Source: Yersinia entomophaga (GTDB taxonomy: Bacteria > Pseudomonadota > Gammaproteobacteria > Enterobacterales > Enterobacteriaceae). Taken from it: a stretch of 64,000 nt of DNA. Below are positions 63,893 to 64,000 of this stretch, piece after piece. Where the stretch lies: assembly GCF_001656035.1 (NCBI RefSeq), contig NZ_CP010029.1, positions 1,144,885-1,208,884 on the forward strand, read 5' to 3'. Both the position numbers and the translations under genes were made by a program. Each line of letters opens with the position of its first letter. The first letter of the stretch is position 1. The notes beneath the pieces are model-generated. The model ran no database searches, was not told the DNA's origin, and worked only from the letters and a program-made list of their open reading frames with translations.

Positions 63893-64000
63893 GCATCACG
63901 CATGGTAAAGAACAGGTCGGTTTGGTCAGTTAGACCCACGACGTTAGCCGCGTGAGGGCCATAGGCAGCAATGCGTAGCTGCGTGCCGGTATGACCTTGA
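63877..64000 (-). CDS. phoA: Alkaline phosphatase, C-terminal end (gene runs off the window)
   Basis: The last 40 codons and stop (63877-63879) are in the window. The translation contains [22 protein letters not shown] sequence ([19 protein letters not shown]) and ends [21 protein letters not shown], matching the E. coli PhoA C-terminus closely. PhoA is a periplasmic zinc phosphomonoesterase of the Pho regulon. The last five codons and stop fall in a 14-bp triplicate repeat. Confidence 0.88.
   Translation of the reverse strand, partial: QGHTGTQLRIAAYGPHAANVVGLTDQTDLFFTMRDAMALK

Overview
The window looks like a chromosomal segment from the replication terminus of an enterobacterium, most likely Yersiniaceae (Yersinia or a close relative); the genus is an inference. 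Gene order malI / malX-malY-add, ydgA, manA, fumC, tus, ynfM, ynfL, mlc, bioD2(ynfK), clcB, ynfD, ynfB, ynfA, ydfG matches the E. coli terminus as I remember it, and base composition is moderate (visibly below that of high-GC Serratia). The terminus assignment rests on sequence marks: tus with its own Ter site (22244-22263), a near-perfect dif site (35248-35275), five exact matS sites for MatP (6877, 34441, 40016, 41181, 49172) and KOPS motifs whose polarity flips at dif.

Layout. 1-8.3 kb: start of fhs, a NarK/NarU nitrate transporter followed by tehB, a GH1 6-phospho-beta-glycosidase with a large LacI-type palindrome upstream, ydgJ, and a frameshifted yfeH. 8.3-20.4 kb: add, malY, malX and the divergent malI, then an AT-rich orphan gene for a lethal-factor-like zinc metalloprotease, ydgA, manA and a Fur-boxed fumC. 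20.4-31.8 kb: a small orphan, tus/Ter and the conserved ynf/mlc/bioD2/clcB/ycaC/ydfG block. 31.8-36.8 kb: gene-poor, AT-rich land around dif with an amidase that lacks a signal peptide, a HAD sugar phosphatase, a transporter relic, a 40-residue lipoprotein and a His-rich periplasmic DUF4198 protein.

36.8-60.1 kb is accessory: a MASE1-PAS membrane protein and an HdeD-like protein with a C-terminal permuted-papain-like domain; amn; a Vat-type acetyltransferase; a signal-less, cysteine-free AA10 (LPMO) protein; the srfA-srfB-srfC operon, with srfC split by a one-base shift in an A9 tract; two hydrolases; a two-gene operon of an aromatic-amino-acid-type decarboxylase and a 2-oxoglutarate/Fe(II) oxygenase; yjjG; a large TerB-domain membrane protein; cytochrome b561; and a secreted TPR protein.

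60.3-63.8 kb is the most interesting part: a compact RiPP-like cassette. A 38-codon peptide gene with an excellent ribosome-binding site and a CRP-like site upstream is followed by a strong hairpin and then three tightly coupled genes: a stand-alone YcaO, a SAM methyltransferase (TTG start inside the YcaO end) and a prolyl-iminopeptidase-like hydrolase (ATGA overlap). There is no dehydrogenase, E1-like partner or transporter. The peptide starts MG-Y-M-V-S-F-N and has an acidic tail, a layout reminiscent of bottromycin precursors (N-terminal core, C-terminal follower). I propose it as a candidate undescribed peptide-modification system. The cassette ends at convergent phoA, whose 3' end carries a 14-bp triplicate. 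No tRNA, rRNA, insertion sequence, prophage or CRISPR array was recognised.
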